Below are positions 1 through 8,212 of a stretch of DNA of 47,090 nt, in pieces (position 1 is the first letter of the stretch; each line of letters begins with the position of its first letter). The DNA is from Pseudomonadota bacterium. GTDB lineage: Bacteria; Desulfobacterota; Desulfovibrionia; Desulfovibrionales; Desulfovibrionaceae. A program made the position numbers and the translations under genes. The notes under the pieces were generated by a model, which saw only the letters and a program-made list of their open reading frames with translations, did not search any database and had not been told where the DNA came from. The DNA is taken from assembly GCA_018817515.1 (NCBI GenBank), contig JAHIUD010000112.1, positions 1 to 47,090 of the forward strand, written 5' to 3'.

Positions 1-66
1 AAAAACCTTGATGTGATCATCAAGGGGGCCATGTGGAATATCTCTCCCCCTGATGGCGTGTGGCTG

Positions 67-993
67 TCAAAAAGCTACGCCTGGGCCGGAGCCGACTATG
101 TCTCCTTTGATCCGGTGCATTTCTATTACCTTGAGGCGGCGCTGCTTTGGAAAAAACTCCTGGCCCCCTCCCTGTACCTTACCTGGGGCGGCGGCCTCGG
201 GGGCGGCCTCTGCCTTGGCTTCGGGCGTGGCCACGGCTTCGCTGGCGGCAGGAGCTGCGGTCGCATCGGCCTGGTCGACGGCCTCGGGGGCGGCCTGGGC
301 GACGGCCTCGGCTTCGGGAGCGGCTTCTGCCTTGACTTCGGGGGCGGCAACGGCTTCGGGCTTGGCCTCGGCCACCGGCTCGGCGGTCTGCTCAGCCTTG
401 GCCTTGCTTACGATGCGCGCGGTCTGGGGCTCGCTCTTGGCCTCGGGCGCAGCCGCAGCGGTGGTCACCTCGACGGCCGTGACTTCAGCAGCCTTGGCTT
501 CGGCCGGGGTATCCTGGCGGCTGATGATGCGCGCGGGCTTGTCGGCGGGCTTTGCAGAGGCCTCGGCCACGCGGCGGGCCTTGGGGGCCTCGGCGGCGGG
601 CTGTTCGGCCTGGGCCGCCACAGCGGGGGTCTCGTCCTTGGAGGGCACGGCCGCTGCAACCTTGGCCGGGGCCTCGGCGCTCTTGGCCTCGGTCTTGTCA
701 GACACCGCCTCCGTCGCCTTGCCTGCAGGCGCAGAGCCGGACTTCGAAGCCTGGGCTCCGGGTCTGGACTTGCGGCTGCGCACAATGACGTCGCCGACTT
801 CACGGCGCACGACCTCGGTGTTCGCGGCGGGTTGGCCACGCAAAGATTGACGCAGCCTCTCGGCCTCGTCGTCCTCCAGGGTGCTCATGAAGGTTTTAAC
901 CTGGATGTCCATGTCCCGCAGCTGCTGCAGGATCTCCTTGTGGCCGATGCCAAGTTCGGCCGCCAGGTCCTTCACTTTGAGCTTTGTCACCAT
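67..993 (-). CDS. infB: Translation initiation factor IF-2, N-terminal part, ended by an in-frame stop
   Basis: IF-2 is the GTPase that brings initiator tRNA to the 30S subunit. Only its N-terminal part is visible. It begins VTKLKVKDLAAELGIGHKEI, the IF2_N helical domain, which recurs to about residue 55. A long linker rich in Ala, Pro, Glu and Lys follows, as in Desulfovibrio IF-2. The start ATG at 993 has an AAGGGG-type ribosome site and lies 14 bases after ylxR. The G domain should lie beyond position 1, but the frame meets TGA at 67-69 after 308 codons, and the last 30 or so residues do not look like IF-2. Since infB is essential, a frameshift, an assembly join or a real rearrangement is more likely than a functional 308-residue IF-2. 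The identity of the N-terminus is secure; the left end is not. Confidence 0.8.
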   Translation of the reverse strand: MVTKLKVKDLAAELGIGHKEILQQLRDMDIQVKTFMSTLEDDEAERLRQSLRGQPAANTEVVRREVGDVIVRSRKSRPGAQASKSGSAPAGKATEAVSDKTEAKSAEAPAKVAAAVPSKDETPAVAAQAEQPAAEAPKARRVAEASAKPADKPARIISRQDTPAEAKAAEVTAVEVTTAAAAPEAKSEPQTARIVSKAKAEQTAEPVAEAKPEAVAAPEVKAEAAPEAEAVAQAAPEAVDQADATAAPAASEAVATPEAKAEAAPEAAAPGKVQGGGQEFFPKQRRLKVIEMHRIKGDIVGSGPGVAF

Positions 994-1007
994 TCATATT
1001 CCCCTTG

Positions 1008-1286
1008 TTAACGCTTCTTCCGCCCGTCGCCTCGGCGGAGAAATCTCTCGCGGCATTCGGCCCTGTCGCAGACGTACAGCCCTCTTCCGGGCATCCTGCG
1101 CCGGGGATCGGGCACAAACCCTTTCCCCGCTTCCTGTTCCTCTCCGGCCTTTGCCGCCCGGACATGCCGGAGCAGTTGGGCTTGCGGCAGGCGGCATCTG
1201 CATATGCAGCACATGCGCACCGGCCCGGCAGCGCCTGCTGCCTGTCCATCCGCGGACGTCGTCCCCTTCGGTCCGTCTCCGGACAT
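1008..1286 (-). CDS. ylxR: YlxR/RnpM family RNA-binding protein (DUF448)
   Basis: A small basic protein of 92 residues, the usual size of the YlxR family. It has the family signature RMCCICRCRLP near residue 24, then DPRRRMPGRGLYVC, a further Cys (residue 77) and Phe in the C-terminal part, and a basic tail. YlxR proteins sit between nusA and infB in many bacteria. In Bacillus the family has been linked to RNase P modulation and RNA binding; the role here is inferred by homology. The ATG lies 9 bases after the nusA stop and has only a weak ribosome site, so translation is probably coupled to nusA. The Cys-rich core (CCIC) could bind a metal, but this is not shown. Confidence 0.88.
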   Translation of the reverse strand: MSGDGPKGTTSADGQAAGAAGPVRMCCICRCRLPQAQLLRHVRAAKAGEEQEAGKGFVPDPRRRMPGRGLYVCDRAECRERFLRRGDGRKKR

Positions 1287-1295
1287 CAGGGCCGC

Positions 1296-2585
1296 CTATT
1301 CGGCTCCGGGTTCTTCCGGTGCCGCTTCCTCATCTGCTTCTTCAACTCCAATGGGGGCAAGGCCCAGGATGTTGATGGCCGCGCGCATGTCGCGGATCTT
1401 CTCCGGGGTCATGCCCGTAACCTCGAGGAGTTCCTCCTCGCTGGCCGCAACGAGCTGGGCGGTGGTCTCAAGCCCGGCGGCGAAGAAGGCCTCCATGGCC
1501 ACCTCGGCCACGCTGGCCAGCTGGTCCATGCCCTTCTTGTCGGCATTGAGCTCGCCGTAGCGGCTCTCGGTAAAGATGTCGATCTTCCAGCCCAGCAGCT
1601 GCGCGGCCAGCTTCACGTTCTGGCCCTTGCGGCCAATGGCCAGGGTCAGCTGGTCATCGGGCACCACGACCTCGAGGGTCTTCTCCTCGTCGTCGACCAT
1701 GATGCGGCTGATGACGGCCGGGGACAGGGCGTTCTGGGCGTAGACGGCGATGTCCGGGCTCCAGACCACGATGTCGATGCGCTCGCCCTTGAGCTCCTGC
1801 ACGATGTTCTGGATGCGCGAGCCGCGGATGCCCACGCAGGCGCCCACGGGATCAACGTCGCGATCACGCGAGCTGACGGCCACCTTGGCGCGCAGGCCGG
1901 AGTCGCGGGCGACGCCCATGATCTTGACGGTGGAGTCGAAGACCTCGGGCACTTCGCGGGCGAAGAGCGCGCCCATGTAGTCCGGGTGCGAACGGCTGAC
2001 CACGATCTGCGGCCCGCGAGACTCTTTCTGGACCTCGATGATGTAGGCCTGGATGCGGTCGCCGCGCTTGTAGCGCTCGCGCGGGATCTGCTCGTCCTTG
2101 GGCAAAAGCGCTTCGGTGCGGCCCAGGTTGATGATCCAGCCGGTGCGGTCGCGGCGCTGGACGATGCCGGAGACGATCTCGCCCTTGCGCTCGCGGTATT
2201 CCTCGTAAATGATTTCCTGCTCGGCGTCGCGCATGCGCTGGATGATGACCTGCTTGGCGCTCTGCGCGGCGATGCGGCCGAGATCCTCGATCTTGACCTT
2301 GAAGCCCATCTCGTCGTCGAGATTGATGTTGGGGTCGTGCTCGCGGGCCTCTTCGAGGGTGATCTCGCTCACGGGGTCGGCGATCTTGGCGACCACGACC
2401 TTGAACTGGTAGACCTGAATCTCGCCCAGTTCCTCGTTGAACGTGACCTCTATGTCCATCTGGTCGCCGTATTTGCGCGCCACAGAGGAGCGCACGGCCT
2501 CTTCCAGGGTGTCGATGAGCAGGTCGCGGTCGATACCGCGGTCCTTGCTGATCTGGTCTATTGTCTTCTTCAGTTCCGAGCTCAT
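1296..2585 (-). CDS. nusA: Transcription termination/antitermination factor NusA
   Basis: NusA binds RNA polymerase and nascent RNA and affects pausing, intrinsic termination and antitermination. The 429-residue protein has the N-terminal polymerase-binding domain (about 1-125, starting MSSELKKTIDQI), an S1 domain (about 130-200, containing GIVQRRDRTGWIINLG), and two KH domains (about 205-345) with VGACVGIRGSRIQNIVQEL and GRKGQNVKLAAQLLGW. A short C-terminal helix-hairpin-helix-like region (SEEELLEVTGMTPEKIRDMR) and an acidic tail end it. Gene order rimP-nusA-ylxR-infB is the standard operon. A gap of 150 bases separates it from rimP, in which I see no gene. The ribosome site GGGAG lies just upstream of the ATG. 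Confidence 0.96.
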   Translation of the reverse strand: MSSELKKTIDQISKDRGIDRDLLIDTLEEAVRSSVARKYGDQMDIEVTFNEELGEIQVYQFKVVVAKIADPVSEITLEEAREHDPNINLDDEMGFKVKIEDLGRIAAQSAKQVIIQRMRDAEQEIIYEEYRERKGEIVSGIVQRRDRTGWIINLGRTEALLPKDEQIPRERYKRGDRIQAYIIEVQKESRGPQIVVSRSHPDYMGALFAREVPEVFDSTVKIMGVARDSGLRAKVAVSSRDRDVDPVGACVGIRGSRIQNIVQELKGERIDIVVWSPDIAVYAQNALSPAVISRIMVDDEEKTLEVVVPDDQLTLAIGRKGQNVKLAAQLLGWKIDIFTESRYGELNADKKGMDQLASVAEVAMEAFFAAGLETTAQLVAASEEELLEVTGMTPEKIRDMRAAINILGLAPIGVEEADEEAAPEEPGAE

Positions 2586-2735
2586 GGCGCTCCCTCCGGT
2601 GTCGTCCGGCGTTTGGGCTGCTTCAGCCTGTACGCCTGGGCGAGAGATTCTCTCGTCTGTTGCCGCCTCCTGCGAAGGCCCTGGTCTGGCCGCGCCCGGG
2701 TGGCGGGGAATGAAAACACGTCTGCGGCGCGTGCC

Positions 2736-3302
2736 CTATGCGCTCGCGCCTGGAAATTCGTGCACGAGGTGGGCGATCTTCACATGCGCCCACGCAACGC
2801 GGGTTTTTGTGCCGTCTTCGTCCACCACAAGAAAGTCGGGTCCGCTTTCGGCCAATGTCCCGCGAAAATGCCTGCGGGTGTCCTGGGCCTGGTGCAGGCG
2901 GATGTCCACCGTGCGCCCCAGGTAGGACGCAAGCTGCTCCGTGTTGAAGAAGCGGCGCTCAAGCCCGGGGGAGGAGACCTCCAGCACATAGGCTCCGGGC
3001 ACGGCGTCCTCGGCCTCCAGCACGGTGCCCAGGTGGCGGCTGACCTGCGCGCAGGCGGCGATGGTCACGCCCGGGGGCAGCACGCGCCCGGCGGTCTTGT
3101 CTTCGCCTGCTTCGGCTTCCGCCTCGGCCAAAGTTTCAACGAGCGAGGCGGGCGCGGCGTCCTGCGGCGCATCTATATACACCCGGACCACCATGCGGCT
3201 TCCGGCCGAGGCGAATTCAATGCCCCAGAGTTCAACCCCAAGGGTGCTCACCGCCGGGCCGATGATCCCGGTGAGTCTTTCTGCAAGGGGTGTTTTCGTC
3301 AT
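2736..3302 (-). CDS. rimP: Ribosome maturation factor RimP
   Basis: RimP is needed for 30S subunit maturation. The protein of 188 residues starts MTKTPLAERLTGIIGPAVST. It has the N-terminal alpha/beta domain (ELWGIEF, MVVRVYIDAP), the central motif VSRHLGTVLEAEDAVPGAYV and the family signature LEVSSPGLERRF near residue 120, followed by the C-terminal SH3-like barrel (YLGRTVDIRL, HFRGTL). The frame is open 25 codons further upstream, but those residues overlap a terminator-like hairpin and are not conserved in character. The ATG at 3302 has a GGAG ribosome site about 9 bases ahead and gives the usual length. It heads the nusA-ylxR-infB operon. Confidence 0.93.
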   Translation of the reverse strand: MTKTPLAERLTGIIGPAVSTLGVELWGIEFASAGSRMVVRVYIDAPQDAAPASLVETLAEAEAEAGEDKTAGRVLPPGVTIAACAQVSRHLGTVLEAEDAVPGAYVLEVSSPGLERRFFNTEQLASYLGRTVDIRLHQAQDTRRHFRGTLAESGPDFLVVDEDGTKTRVAWAHVKIAHLVHEFPGASA

Positions 3303-3330
3303 GCCTGTTGGTCTCCGGTCCTGGTTCCTG

Positions 3331-3359
3331 AAAACAAAAAAGTGGACCAAAAGGCCCAC
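3331..3359 (-). terminator. Intrinsic terminator or attenuator between tRNA-Gly and rimP
   Basis: Read on the minus strand this is GTGGGCC-TTTT-GGTCCAC followed by six T and then GTTTTC: a 7-bp stem with one G-T wobble, a four-base loop and a T tract. It lies 50 bases after the tRNA-Gly 3' end and 29 bases before the rimP start. It could end the tRNA transcript or let part of it read through into rimP-nusA-infB. Confidence 0.7.
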
Positions 3360-3408
3360 CATCTCTCGAGGAACCAACGAGGTTCAGGCGGTAAAATCCT
3401 TGAGGCCA

Positions 3409-3483
3409 TGGAGCGGGTGACGAGGATCGAACTCGCAACACCGAGCTTGGGAAGCTCGTACTCTACCGTTGAGCTACACCCGC
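3409..3483 (-). tRNA. tRNA-Gly (anticodon CCC)
   Basis: The minus strand gives a full cloverleaf: acceptor GCGGGTG paired with CACCCGC, D-arm with AGCTCAACGGTAGAGT, anticodon stem CGAGC/GCTCG around the loop TTCCCAA (anticodon CCC, reads GGG), T-arm with GTTCGATCC, discriminator T and an encoded CCA. A promoter-like TTGACA lies just upstream. The gene points into rimP-nusA-infB, a position like that of metY in the Escherichia coli operon. Confidence 0.95.
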
Positions 3484-3493
3484 CCGCACGGCC

Positions 3494-3522
3494 TATCTAG
3501 TCGCGCGTTATGGCATTGTCAA
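3494..3522 (-). promoter_or_regulatory. Probable sigma-70 promoter of tRNA-Gly (and perhaps the rimP operon)
   Basis: On the minus strand a perfect -35 TTGACA (3517-3522) is followed after 17 bases by TAGATA (3494-3499). The predicted start is only a few bases before the mature tRNA 5' end at 3483. The -10 match is modest. The element lies divergent from the sigma-54 promoter of flgF. Confidence 0.5.
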
Positions 3523-3568
3523 CGGAAAAGCAGATGCTGGCGACTATTTCTTGAGACCACGACAGGCG

Positions 3569-3624
3569 GCTTGTTGCAAGCAATTTTACCCTGTTTCTCC
3601 GGTGCGGGCAAGGGGGGGCTTGCC
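3569..3624. promoter_or_regulatory. Two palindromes upstream of the sigma-54 promoter, possible activator sites
   Basis: GCTTG-TTG-CAAGC (3569-3581) and GGCAAG-N6-CTTGCC (3607-3624) are two inverted repeats sharing the half-site CTTG/CAAG. They end 8 bases upstream of the -24 element. Their position suits an enhancer-binding protein of the NtrC/FlrC kind. That role is inferred; the second palindrome could also be a plain hairpin. Confidence 0.35.
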
Positions 3625-3632
3625 AAAACCCT

Positions 3633-3647
3633 GGCTCGCGTTTTGCA
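3633..3647 (+). promoter_or_regulatory. Sigma-54 promoter of the flgF operon
   Basis: TGGCTCGCGTTTTGCA (3632-3647) matches the RpoN consensus TGGCAC-N5-TTGC with one mismatch. The invariant GG (3633-3634) and GC (3645-3646) are separated by exactly 10 bases. The expected start near 3658 is followed by AGGAGG at 3664-3669 and the flgF ATG at 3675. Sigma-54 control of rod and hook genes is common in polar-flagellated bacteria. Confidence 0.75.
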
Positions 3648-3674
3648 TGCATTGTGGCAGCACAGGAGGAAACA

Positions 3675-4454
3675 ATGCGCGAAAGTATGTACAGCGCGAT
3701 CTTCGGCGCCATGACCAACGAGCACAGGCTCGATGTGATCGCCAACAATCTGGCGAACGCAAGCACCAGTGGCTTCAAGAAGGACAGCTACGCCTTCCAG
3801 GACACGTTCCAGCGCTTCGCCCATGATTACCTGGTGGACGCCACGCCCTACGTGCGCGCCGAGAGCATCTGGCCCAAGCCCTATATCCAGGCCCGCACAA
3901 GGATGAGCGGTCAGTTTTCCGACATGTCCCAGGGCAGCCTGCAGGTGACGGGCAACGCGCTCGACGTGGCGCTGGTGGGCGACGGCTTCTTCAAGGTGCG
4001 CACCCCCGAGGGCGACTTCATGACGCGCAACGGCAGCTTCCAGCTCTCCTCCGACGGCCGCCTCATCACCGAACAAGGCTATGAGGTACTTGGCGGCGGC
4101 AGCGCCATCACCCTCCCGCGGGACAACAAGGTCGACATCGACGCCAACGGCATCATCAGCGTGGACGGCAACCAGGTCGGCGCCCTTGATCTGGTGAGCG
4201 TCTCCGACCCCAAGTCGCTGGAGAAGCATGGCCGCAACCTCTACCAGCTGCGCAAGGGCAGCAAGGCCACGGAGACCGCGCCGGAGAGCGTGCAGGTCCA
4301 GCAGGGATATCTTGAAAAATCCAACGTGGAGATCGTGGGCGAGATGGTGAACATGATGGAGGCCCAGCGGGCCTTTGAGATCAGCCAGAAGCTCATGACC
4401 ACCACGGACACCATGGAATCGCTTGTCATCAACAAGGTCGGCCAGGCCGGCTAG
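3675..4454 (+). CDS. flgF: Flagellar basal-body rod protein FlgF
   Basis: FlgF is a proximal rod subunit that joins the MS-ring side of the rod to the FlgG distal rod. The 259-residue protein has the N-terminal rod/hook signature LDVIANNLANASTSGFKKD (about residues 16-34), a central beta domain with GDGFFKVRTPEGDFMTRNGSF, and the C-terminal helix YLEKSNVEIVGEMVNMMEAQ typical of the FlgE/F/G family. The ATG at 3675 is chosen over an upstream in-frame start because AGGAGG lies 6 bases before it and the family begins here. First gene of the flgFGAHIJ run, behind a sigma-54 promoter; flgG follows with 28 bases between. FlgF rather than FlgG is inferred from order and weaker similarity to the FlgG neighbour. 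Confidence 0.9.
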   Translation: MRESMYSAIFGAMTNEHRLDVIANNLANASTSGFKKDSYAFQDTFQRFAHDYLVDATPYVRAESIWPKPYIQARTRMSGQFSDMSQGSLQVTGNALDVALVGDGFFKVRTPEGDFMTRNGSFQLSSDGRLITEQGYEVLGGGSAITLPRDNKVDIDANGIISVDGNQVGALDLVSVSDPKSLEKHGRNLYQLRKGSKATETAPESVQVQQGYLEKSNVEIVGEMVNMMEAQRAFEISQKLMTTTDTMESLVINKVGQAG

Positions 4455-4482
4455 CCGTGAATATTTCAGGAGGAAAATCATT

Positions 4483-5265
4483 ATGATGCGCTCGCTTTGG
4501 ACCGCCGCGACCGGCATGGTCGCCCAGCAGACGAACATCGACGTGCTCTCGAACAACCTGGCCAACGTGAACACCGTTGGCTTCAAGAAAAGCCGCGCCG
4601 AGTTCGAGGACCTCATGTACCAGACCATGAGCATAGCCGGGACGCTCAACGAGGGCGGCAACCGCCTGCCCACGGGCTTCCAGGTCGGCATGGGCGTGCG
4701 CCCGGTGACGGTGCACAAGTTCTTTTCCCAGGGCGCCTTCCAGAACACCGGCAACCAGCTGGACATCTCCATCGAGGGCCAGGGCTTCTTCAAGCTGAAC
4801 CAGAACGGCAACGACGTGTACACCCGCGCGGGCAACTTCAAGCTCGACAACAACGGGCGCATCGTCAACGCCAACGGCTACCCCCTGCAGCCGGAGTTCA
4901 CCGTGCCCAGCGGCACCGCCACCCTGGTCATCACCGAGAAGGGCCACATCTCGGCCATGGACAAGGCCGGCACCGAGCTCTCCGGGGCGGACATCACCAT
5001 CTACACCTTCGTGAACCCGGCGGGACTCAACGCCCAGGGCCGCAACCTGTACACCGAGACCGACGGCAGCGGCGCGGCCACCTCCGGCACCCCCGGCGAC
5101 ACCAACTTCGGCACCCTGGCCCAGGGCTTCCTGGAAGGCTCCAACGTGGAGATGGTGGACGAAATGGTCGGCCTCATCATCGGCCAGCGCGCCTACGAAG
5201 TGAATTCCAAGGCGCTCACAACCTCTGACACCATGCTTCAGACCGCCATCAACGTGAAGCGCTAG
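4483..5265 (+). CDS. flgG: Flagellar distal rod protein FlgG
   Basis: FlgG forms the distal rod that crosses the peptidoglycan and outer-membrane rings. The 260-residue protein, the usual size, begins MMRSLWTAATGMVAQQTNID and has NNLANVNTVGFKKSRAEFEDL, a FlgG-typical start. A middle part contains GFFKLNQNGNDVYTRAGNF and the C-terminal helix reads GFLEGSNVEMVDEMVGLI. AGGAGG (4468-4473) stands 9 bases before the ATG at 4483; the next codon is also ATG. It follows flgF by 28 bases and precedes flgA by 21. Confidence 0.95.
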   Translation: MMRSLWTAATGMVAQQTNIDVLSNNLANVNTVGFKKSRAEFEDLMYQTMSIAGTLNEGGNRLPTGFQVGMGVRPVTVHKFFSQGAFQNTGNQLDISIEGQGFFKLNQNGNDVYTRAGNFKLDNNGRIVNANGYPLQPEFTVPSGTATLVITEKGHISAMDKAGTELSGADITIYTFVNPAGLNAQGRNLYTETDGSGAATSGTPGDTNFGTLAQGFLEGSNVEMVDEMVGLIIGQRAYEVNSKALTTSDTMLQTAINVKR

Positions 5266-5286
5266 GACTGACAAGGAGTAAGCCTC

Positions 5287-6315
5287 ATGTACTTCGCGCA
5301 AGAGCATCACCGCTGGGACAACCTCCCCAAGAGCCGCCGACCGTTGCGGACTGGTGCGTTGTTGCTGGCCGCCCTGGCGCTGTCCCTTTTGTGCTACGCC
5401 AGCGCCGCCGCAGCTCAGACCGGCCAGGGCTGGCGCATCCAGGTGCGCAACGCCGCCTGCGTGCCCGGAGCGGTGGTCCACCTGGGCGAAATAGCCGACG
5501 CAGGCGAAAACATGCCCCCCCAGCTCTGGAAGGAGCTCTCCCGCAAGGCCCTGTGGCCCGCGCCGGAGAAGCCCGGCCGCCAGACTGCGCTGACTCGCGA
5601 GCGCCTCTCGGCCATGCTGCGCCACTACGTGGGCGAGGAGGCCTGGAGCTTTGTGCTGCCGCAGCAGCTCGTGGTCCAGCGCGGGGGCAAGGCCGTGGAC
5701 GGCGCAACCCTGACCCGCAAGGCCGTTGATTTTTTGACGGAGGGCGGGACCGGCCTGGGCGGCGAGCTTGAGATCACCGATCTGCGCACGCCCGACTACG
5801 TCTTTTTGCCGCACCCCGGCGACCACCTGAACCTCACCATGAGCGAGACTGTGCGGCCCGGCCGCAACAACCTGCTCTTCGAGGTCGTCTCCGGCGAGGG
5901 CAAGACCATGCGCCGTTTCGCCGGTTCGGCCTTTGTGAACGTCTGGCGGGCCGTGGCCTGCGCCACCAGGCCCATCAACCGCCTGGAGCTGGTGACCCCG
6001 GACATGGTGACCTTCAAGCGCAAGAACATGGCCTACTACCAGAAGGCCTGGGACGGCAGCGGCGGTCCCTGGCGCGTGGCCCGCAGCGTGGGCACGGACC
6101 AGGTCATCAACGTGGAGAGCATCGAGTTGGTGCCGGTCATCGCCAAGGGCGGGACCATTAACCTCATTTACGAGGGCGCCAACATCCGCCTCTCCGTCAA
6201 GGCCGTGGCCCTGGCCGACGCCGGCGTCGGCCAGATGATCCAGGTACGCAATGTGCAAAGCAACAGGAAGATCACGGGCACCGTGCTGGACGCCGAGACC
6301 GTTCTGGTCCGCTAG
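5287..6315 (+). CDS. flgA: Flagellar P-ring assembly chaperone FlgA
   Basis: FlgA is the periplasmic chaperone that helps FlgI polymerise into the P ring. The 342-residue protein has a signal peptide with hydrophobic core GALLLAALALSLLCYASAAAA (residues about 23-43) after an unusually long charged N-terminus. The C-terminal SAF-type domain (about 200-342) includes RPINRLELVTPDMVTFKRKN, a KGGTINLIYEGANIRLSVK stretch, and the closing VQSNRKITGTVLDAETVLVR. AAGGAG stands 9 bases before the ATG. flgA between flgG and flgH is the Desulfovibrio-type order. It is somewhat longer than enterobacterial FlgA (about 220 residues) because of the N-terminal region. Confidence 0.9.
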   Translation: MYFAQEHHRWDNLPKSRRPLRTGALLLAALALSLLCYASAAAAQTGQGWRIQVRNAACVPGAVVHLGEIADAGENMPPQLWKELSRKALWPAPEKPGRQTALTRERLSAMLRHYVGEEAWSFVLPQQLVVQRGGKAVDGATLTRKAVDFLTEGGTGLGGELEITDLRTPDYVFLPHPGDHLNLTMSETVRPGRNNLLFEVVSGEGKTMRRFAGSAFVNVWRAVACATRPINRLELVTPDMVTFKRKNMAYYQKAWDGSGGPWRVARSVGTDQVINVESIELVPVIAKGGTINLIYEGANIRLSVKAVALADAGVGQMIQVRNVQSNRKITGTVLDAETVLVR

Positions 6316-6346
6316 CGCGCTTGTTCTTATACTAGAGGATGCGACC

Positions 6347-7042
6347 ATGAAGAAGTACTTGCTGAGCCTGACCCTGCTGTCCGTTCTGTCCGGCTGCGCT
6401 GTGGAGACACGCCCCATGCCGGTGCCCATCCTGACGGACCCCAATCCCGTGGAGGCCGAGCCGGTGAACAATCCCGCCTCGCTCTATGAGTCCGGGCAGT
6501 CTGATTTCCTCTTTGACGACAACCGCGCCAACAAGGTCGGCGACATCGTCATGGTCCTCGTCACCGAGACCACCAACGGCAAGAACAAGTCCAAAACCAC
6601 GGCGCAAAAGTCCAACACCAACACCTATGGCATCACCGCCATGCCCAACACCGGCATCTACGGCGCACTGAACAAGGTGGTGCCGGGCGTGACGGCGGTG
6701 GGCAACCCCCAGGTTGGCGCCACCAGCGTGAGCAACTTCGTCAGCACAGGGGAGACCAAGCAGGAGACTTCGCTGACCACCACCGTGGCCGCGCGGGTCA
6801 TTCGGATGCTGCCGGGCAAGGTCATGCAGGTGGAGGGCGCGCGCCAGATCCGCATCAATGCGGAGACCCAGATTTTGGTGGTGCGCGGCCTGGTGCGCCA
6901 GCGCGACATCGATTCCAAGAACACCGTGGCCTCCTCGGCCCTGGCCGATGCCAAGATCGAGGTCTACGGACAGGGCATGCTTACCGACAAGCAGCGCGCC
7001 GGCTGGATGTCCAGACTGCTCGACAACGTCTGGCCCTTCTAG
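6347..7042 (+). CDS. flgH: Flagellar L-ring lipoprotein FlgH
   Basis: FlgH forms the outer-membrane L ring. The protein of 231 residues starts [17 protein letters not shown], a lipoprotein signal with lipobox LSGC (Cys17). It has the family motifs [20 protein letters not shown] and [10 protein letters not shown], then [20 protein letters not shown] and the closing [19 protein letters not shown]. The frame is open further upstream over the end of flgA, but the ATG at 6347 places the signal peptide correctly. It is followed by flgI after 23 bases. Confidence 0.95.
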   Translation: MKKYLLSLTLLSVLSGCAVETRPMPVPILTDPNPVEAEPVNNPASLYESGQSDFLFDDNRANKVGDIVMVLVTETTNGKNKSKTTAQKSNTNTYGITAMPNTGIYGALNKVVPGVTAVGNPQVGATSVSNFVSTGETKQETSLTTTVAARVIRMLPGKVMQVEGARQIRINAETQILVVRGLVRQRDIDSKNTVASSALADAKIEVYGQGMLTDKQRAGWMSRLLDNVWPF

Positions 7043-7065
7043 CCAAGCCGAAACGGGAGAAGAAC

Positions 7066-8211
7066 ATGATCAACGACGCACGCATCCACAACCGCCGCAA
7101 GGAGCTGGTCCGCAATCTGGTCCTGATCCTGTTCTGCCTGGGCGTGCTCATCGCCGCCGGGGCTGCGCCGGCCCACGCCGTGCGGCTGAAGGACATCGCC
7201 AGCTTTTCCGGCGTGCGCAACAACGAGCTCGTGGGCTACGGCCTGGTGGTCGGCCTCTCCGGCTCCGGCGACGGCACCACCAACGAGTTCACCATCCGCT
7301 CCATGACCAACATGCTGGAGAAGATGGGCGTCAGCGTGAACCCGGCCAACCTGAAGCCCAAGAACACTGCGGCTGTCATGGTCACGGCCAAGATGCCCGC
7401 CTCCTCGCGCCCCGGTTCGCCCATCGACGTCACCGTGTCCTCCGTGGGCGACGCCAAGAGCCTGCTCGGCGGCGTTCTGCTCATCACGCCCCTGCGCGGG
7501 CTGGACGGCAAGGTCTACGCCGTGGCCCAGGGCTCCATGACCCTTGGCGGCTACTCGGCGGAGGGCCAGGGTGCCACGACCCAGAAGAACATCACCACCG
7601 TGGCCCGCATCCCAAACGGCGCAACCGTGGAGCGCGAGGTGCCCTTCCAGTTCAACAAGCAGGAGGGGCTGACCATCAACCTGAACGGCACGCCGGACTT
7701 CGGCACGGCCATGCAGGTGGTCAACCGCATCAACGCTTCCGTGGGCGGAAACATGGCCAGGGCCATGGACGGCGCCACCATCCAGCTGAACATCCCGCCG
7801 AGGTTCCAGAACAATCTGGTGCCGCTCATGGCGTCGCTTGAGAACCTGGACATCTCGCCGGACTCCCGCGCACGCGTGGTGGTGGACGAGAAGACCGGCA
7901 CCGTGGTTCTGGGCGGCAACGTGCGCCTGACCAAGGTCGCCGTGGCCCATGGCAACTTGCAGATCGTGGTGGCCGAGAGCCCCAACGTCAGCCAGCCGGG
8001 CGCTTTCTCCGGCGGCACGACCCAGGTGACCCCGAACACGGATGTGAAGGTCAAGGAGCAGAACAACCGCCTGCTGCTCATGGAGGGCGCGACCCTGCAG
8101 GAGCTGGTGGACGGCCTGAACTCCGTGGGGGCCACCCCGCGAGACCTGATCTCGGTGCTGCGCAGCCTCAAGACGGCAGGCGCTCTGCACGCAGACCTGG
8201 AGGTGATCTAA
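7066..8211 (+). CDS. flgI: Flagellar P-ring protein FlgI
   Basis: FlgI builds the periplasmic P ring around the rod. The 381-residue protein has an N-terminal signal peptide (hydrophobic [20 protein letters not shown], cleavage near AHA), then [20 protein letters not shown] and [18 protein letters not shown], typical of the start of mature FlgI. Further conserved parts are [20 protein letters not shown], and the C-terminal [20 protein letters not shown]. Usual length. A GGGAGAAG ribosome site precedes the ATG. The end of the gene holds the strong ribosome site of flgJ. Confidence 0.96.
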   Translation: MINDARIHNRRKELVRNLVLILFCLGVLIAAGAAPAHAVRLKDIASFSGVRNNELVGYGLVVGLSGSGDGTTNEFTIRSMTNMLEKMGVSVNPANLKPKNTAAVMVTAKMPASSRPGSPIDVTVSSVGDAKSLLGGVLLITPLRGLDGKVYAVAQGSMTLGGYSAEGQGATTQKNITTVARIPNGATVEREVPFQFNKQEGLTINLNGTPDFGTAMQVVNRINASVGGNMARAMDGATIQLNIPPRFQNNLVPLMASLENLDISPDSRARVVVDEKTGTVVLGGNVRLTKVAVAHGNLQIVVAESPNVSQPGAFSGGTTQVTPNTDVKVKEQNNRLLLMEGATLQELVDGLNSVGATPRDLISVLRSLKTAGALHADLEVI

Positions 8212-8212
8212 C

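Noticed and set aside
984-3500. A plus-strand open frame of 838 codons opposite rimP-nusA-ylxR
   Set aside because: It is an antisense shadow of high-GC genes on the minus strand, with His/Ala/Leu-rich nonsense composition and no domain.
4429-6471. A minus-strand open frame of 680 codons opposite flgG and flgA
   Set aside because: Same shadow effect; no recognisable domain and the flagellar genes are certain.
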